A stretch of DNA of 64,000 nucleotides from the NCBI GenBank assembly GCA_902558705.1, contig CACEEW010000004.1, forward strand, positions 1 to 64,000, read 5' to 3'. Positions 58,999 through 64,000 of the stretch are shown one piece after another. The notes beneath the pieces are model-generated. The model was not told where the DNA came from. It made no database searches and was given only the letters and a program-made list of their open reading frames with translations. The first letter of the stretch is position 1. Each line of letters begins with the position of its first letter. Both the position numbers and the translations under genes were made by a program. Origin of the DNA: an uncultured Pelagibacteraceae bacterium (GTDB lineage: Bacteria; Pseudomonadota; Alphaproteobacteria; Pelagibacterales; Pelagibacteraceae).

Positions 58999-59946
58999 AT
59001 GAGTCAAAATCCAACTAAACACACAAAAGTGTTAATAATTGGATCCGGTCCAGCTGGTTACACAGCTGCAGTTTATGCAGCTCGTGCAATGTTAAACCCT
59101 ATTTTGGTTTATGGATCTGAACCTGGAGGTCAATTAACGACAACTACTGATGTTGAAAATTATCCTGGTTTTGCTGATGTTATTCAGGGACCTTGGTTAA
59201 TGGATCAAATGAAAGAGCAAGCGAAAGCAGTTGGCACTGAGATGATAGAAGATCATATTGGATCAGTAAATTTAAAATCGACACCATTTGAGGCAGTTGG
59301 TGATAGTGGACAAAAATTTACTGCAGATAGTATTATTATTTCAACTGGTGCTCAAGCAAGATGGTTAAACATAAGATCAGAGCAAGAATTTAGAGGTTTT
59401 GGAGTGTCCGCATGTGCTACATGTGATGGATTTTTCTTCAAAGAGAAAGAAGTTGCAGTTGTTGGTGGTGGTAATGCTGCTGTAGAAGAAGCAATGTTTC
59501 TTACAAAGTTTGCTTCAAAGGTCAAATTAATTCACAGACGTGATAGTCTGAGAGCAGAAAAAATGCTTCAAAAAAAATTAATGGAAAACAAAAAAATTGA
59601 AATTATTTGGGATACTGTAATTGAAGATGTGATAGGTGATAAAGAGCCTAAAAATGTAAAAGGTATTAAAGTAAAAAATGTAAAAACAAATAAAATTGAA
59701 GAGATCAAAGTTGATGGTTTATTTGTAGCAATTGGTCATGATCCAGCAACTTCATTATTTAAAGATCAATTGAAAATGGATAATGAAGGATATTTGATTA
59801 CCAAACCAGATTCTACTGAAACTAATATTCCTGGAGTTTATGCTGCAGGAGATGTGAAGGACAAAACATTTAGACAAGCTGTAACTGCTGCAGGTATGGG
59901 TTGTATGGCTGCACTTGAGGCTGAAAAGCATCTTTCGCATAAGTAA
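58999..59946 (+). CDS. trxB: Thioredoxin-disulfide reductase
   Basis: GSGPAGYTAAVYAARA, CATCDGFFFK, GVYAAGDVKDKTFRQAVTAAGMGCMAAL. Confidence 0.97.
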   Translation: MSQNPTKHTKVLIIGSGPAGYTAAVYAARAMLNPILVYGSEPGGQLTTTTDVENYPGFADVIQGPWLMDQMKEQAKAVGTEMIEDHIGSVNLKSTPFEAVGDSGQKFTADSIIISTGAQARWLNIRSEQEFRGFGVSACATCDGFFFKEKEVAVVGGGNAAVEEAMFLTKFASKVKLIHRRDSLRAEKMLQKKLMENKKIEIIWDTVIEDVIGDKEPKNVKGIKVKNVKTNKIEEIKVDGLFVAIGHDPATSLFKDQLKMDNEGYLITKPDSTETNIPGVYAAGDVKDKTFRQAVTAAGMGCMAALEAEKHLSHK

Positions 59947-59947
59947 A

Positions 59948-60895
59948 GTGAAAAATAATTTACATGTTTTTTTAGGAGCAACTGTAGCTGATGCTGCAGC
60001 TAGACCATTACATTGGGTTTATAATCAGAAAAAACTGCTAACTTATATTAAGGGAAAACAAGACTTTACCTTCTTAAAAAAAAATAAAAGTCCTTTTTAC
60101 AACATTAAAACTGGCAAAGTTTCTGGTTATAATGAAATTGGTCAAGTGATGTTCAAAACTTTAGTTGAAGGTCATCAAGATATAGAAGAAAGATTTAAAA
60201 AAAATATTACAAAAAATTTTGGTCCAGGAAGTATTTACTGGAAAAATTTAAATCTAAGAGCAAAATACAAAAAAGTTAAAGACTGGCGAGGAATAATAAA
60301 AGGACCTTGGATCCATCAGAATATCATTGAAACTGTAAGAAATATTAAGTCTAAAAAAAAATTAACTGGAGGTAAAAAGGTAAACGAGTCTGATGGTTAT
60401 TGTGCTGCTCTTCCATATTTTTTGTATGGCTTTAATCTTAAAGATGTAAAAAAGATTATCTCTACAGTAACTGTTTCAAAAATAAGTCTCAAATACGCTT
60501 TAGCAAAATTTTATCTAATAGATTTAGCACTAAAAGGTTGCAAAGATCCTATAAACGAATTCATAAAGATATTTAAAAAAAATTCATATTTTAAAAGTGT
60601 TGTTGAAGATATTAAAAAAGTTAAAAGATTAAAATCAAAACCCCACCCTATTGTAGTTAAAAAATTGGGCATGGCTTGTAGTTATCCAGGAACATTTAAT
60701 AGCTCAATTCATTCAATTATTAATTCCACAAATTATAAAGGGGCTATTTTAAAAACTATTAAAGCTGGTGGCTGTAACTGTTCTAGAGTTAATTTTATTG
60801 GAGCTTATTTTGCTGCTTTAAAAGGATTAGATACTATCCCAAAATCTTGGATAAAAAAAACTGATTTAGCTAAAAAAATATTAGAGCAAAAATAG
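59948..60895 (+). CDS. ADP-ribosylglycohydrolase-fold protein (crystallin J1/DraG-like); GTG start preferred over ORF track start 59915
   Basis: FLGATVADAAARPLHWVYN and GGCNCSRVNFIGAYFAALKGLDTIPKSW. Confidence 0.75.
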   Translation: MKNNLHVFLGATVADAAARPLHWVYNQKKLLTYIKGKQDFTFLKKNKSPFYNIKTGKVSGYNEIGQVMFKTLVEGHQDIEERFKKNITKNFGPGSIYWKNLNLRAKYKKVKDWRGIIKGPWIHQNIIETVRNIKSKKKLTGGKKVNESDGYCAALPYFLYGFNLKDVKKIISTVTVSKISLKYALAKFYLIDLALKGCKDPINEFIKIFKKNSYFKSVVEDIKKVKRLKSKPHPIVVKKLGMACSYPGTFNSSIHSIINSTNYKGAILKTIKAGGCNCSRVNFIGAYFAALKGLDTIPKSWIKKTDLAKKILEQK

Positions 60896-60901
60896 AATTG
60901 T

Positions 60902-64000
<3,099 letters not shown>

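Overview
This is a 64 kb, AT-rich, very densely packed chromosomal window. Gene content and synteny fit a Pelagibacterales (SAR11-type) alphaproteobacterium: blue-tuned proteorhodopsin next to ferredoxin and ferredoxin reductase, tiny intergenic gaps, and A/T-rich codon usage. Most genes are housekeeping: umuDC, ppc, prpE-like, dihydroorotase, nadA/nadC, fumC, uvrD, ligA, bamD, lpxC, the whole dcw (division and cell wall) cluster, rnpB, mlaA/mlaC, rpoD-dnaG-yqeY, carAB, trxB, an aspartate aminotransferase and a partial uvrB. No phage, transposon or CRISPR was seen. The observations most worth following up are: (1) a 234-aa 'mini-FtsA' in the ftsA slot that seems to keep the SHS2/1C domain and C-terminal tail but to lack the actin ATPase core; (2) ftsZ moved from the end of the dcw cluster to between mraZ and rsmH, with a fused murE-murF; (3) an identical 24-bp element upstream of umuDC and upstream of mraZ-ftsZ, in the same orientation; (4) three TGGGN MraZ-type boxes over a good sigma70 promoter; (5) a tRNA-Val(GAC) with coordinated changes in the D- and T-loops; (6) a single-base frameshift at an A9 run in carB; (7) two unannotated, ATGA-chained micro-ORFs downstream of the DksA-like gene. 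All calls come from reading the sequence; no database searches were run.
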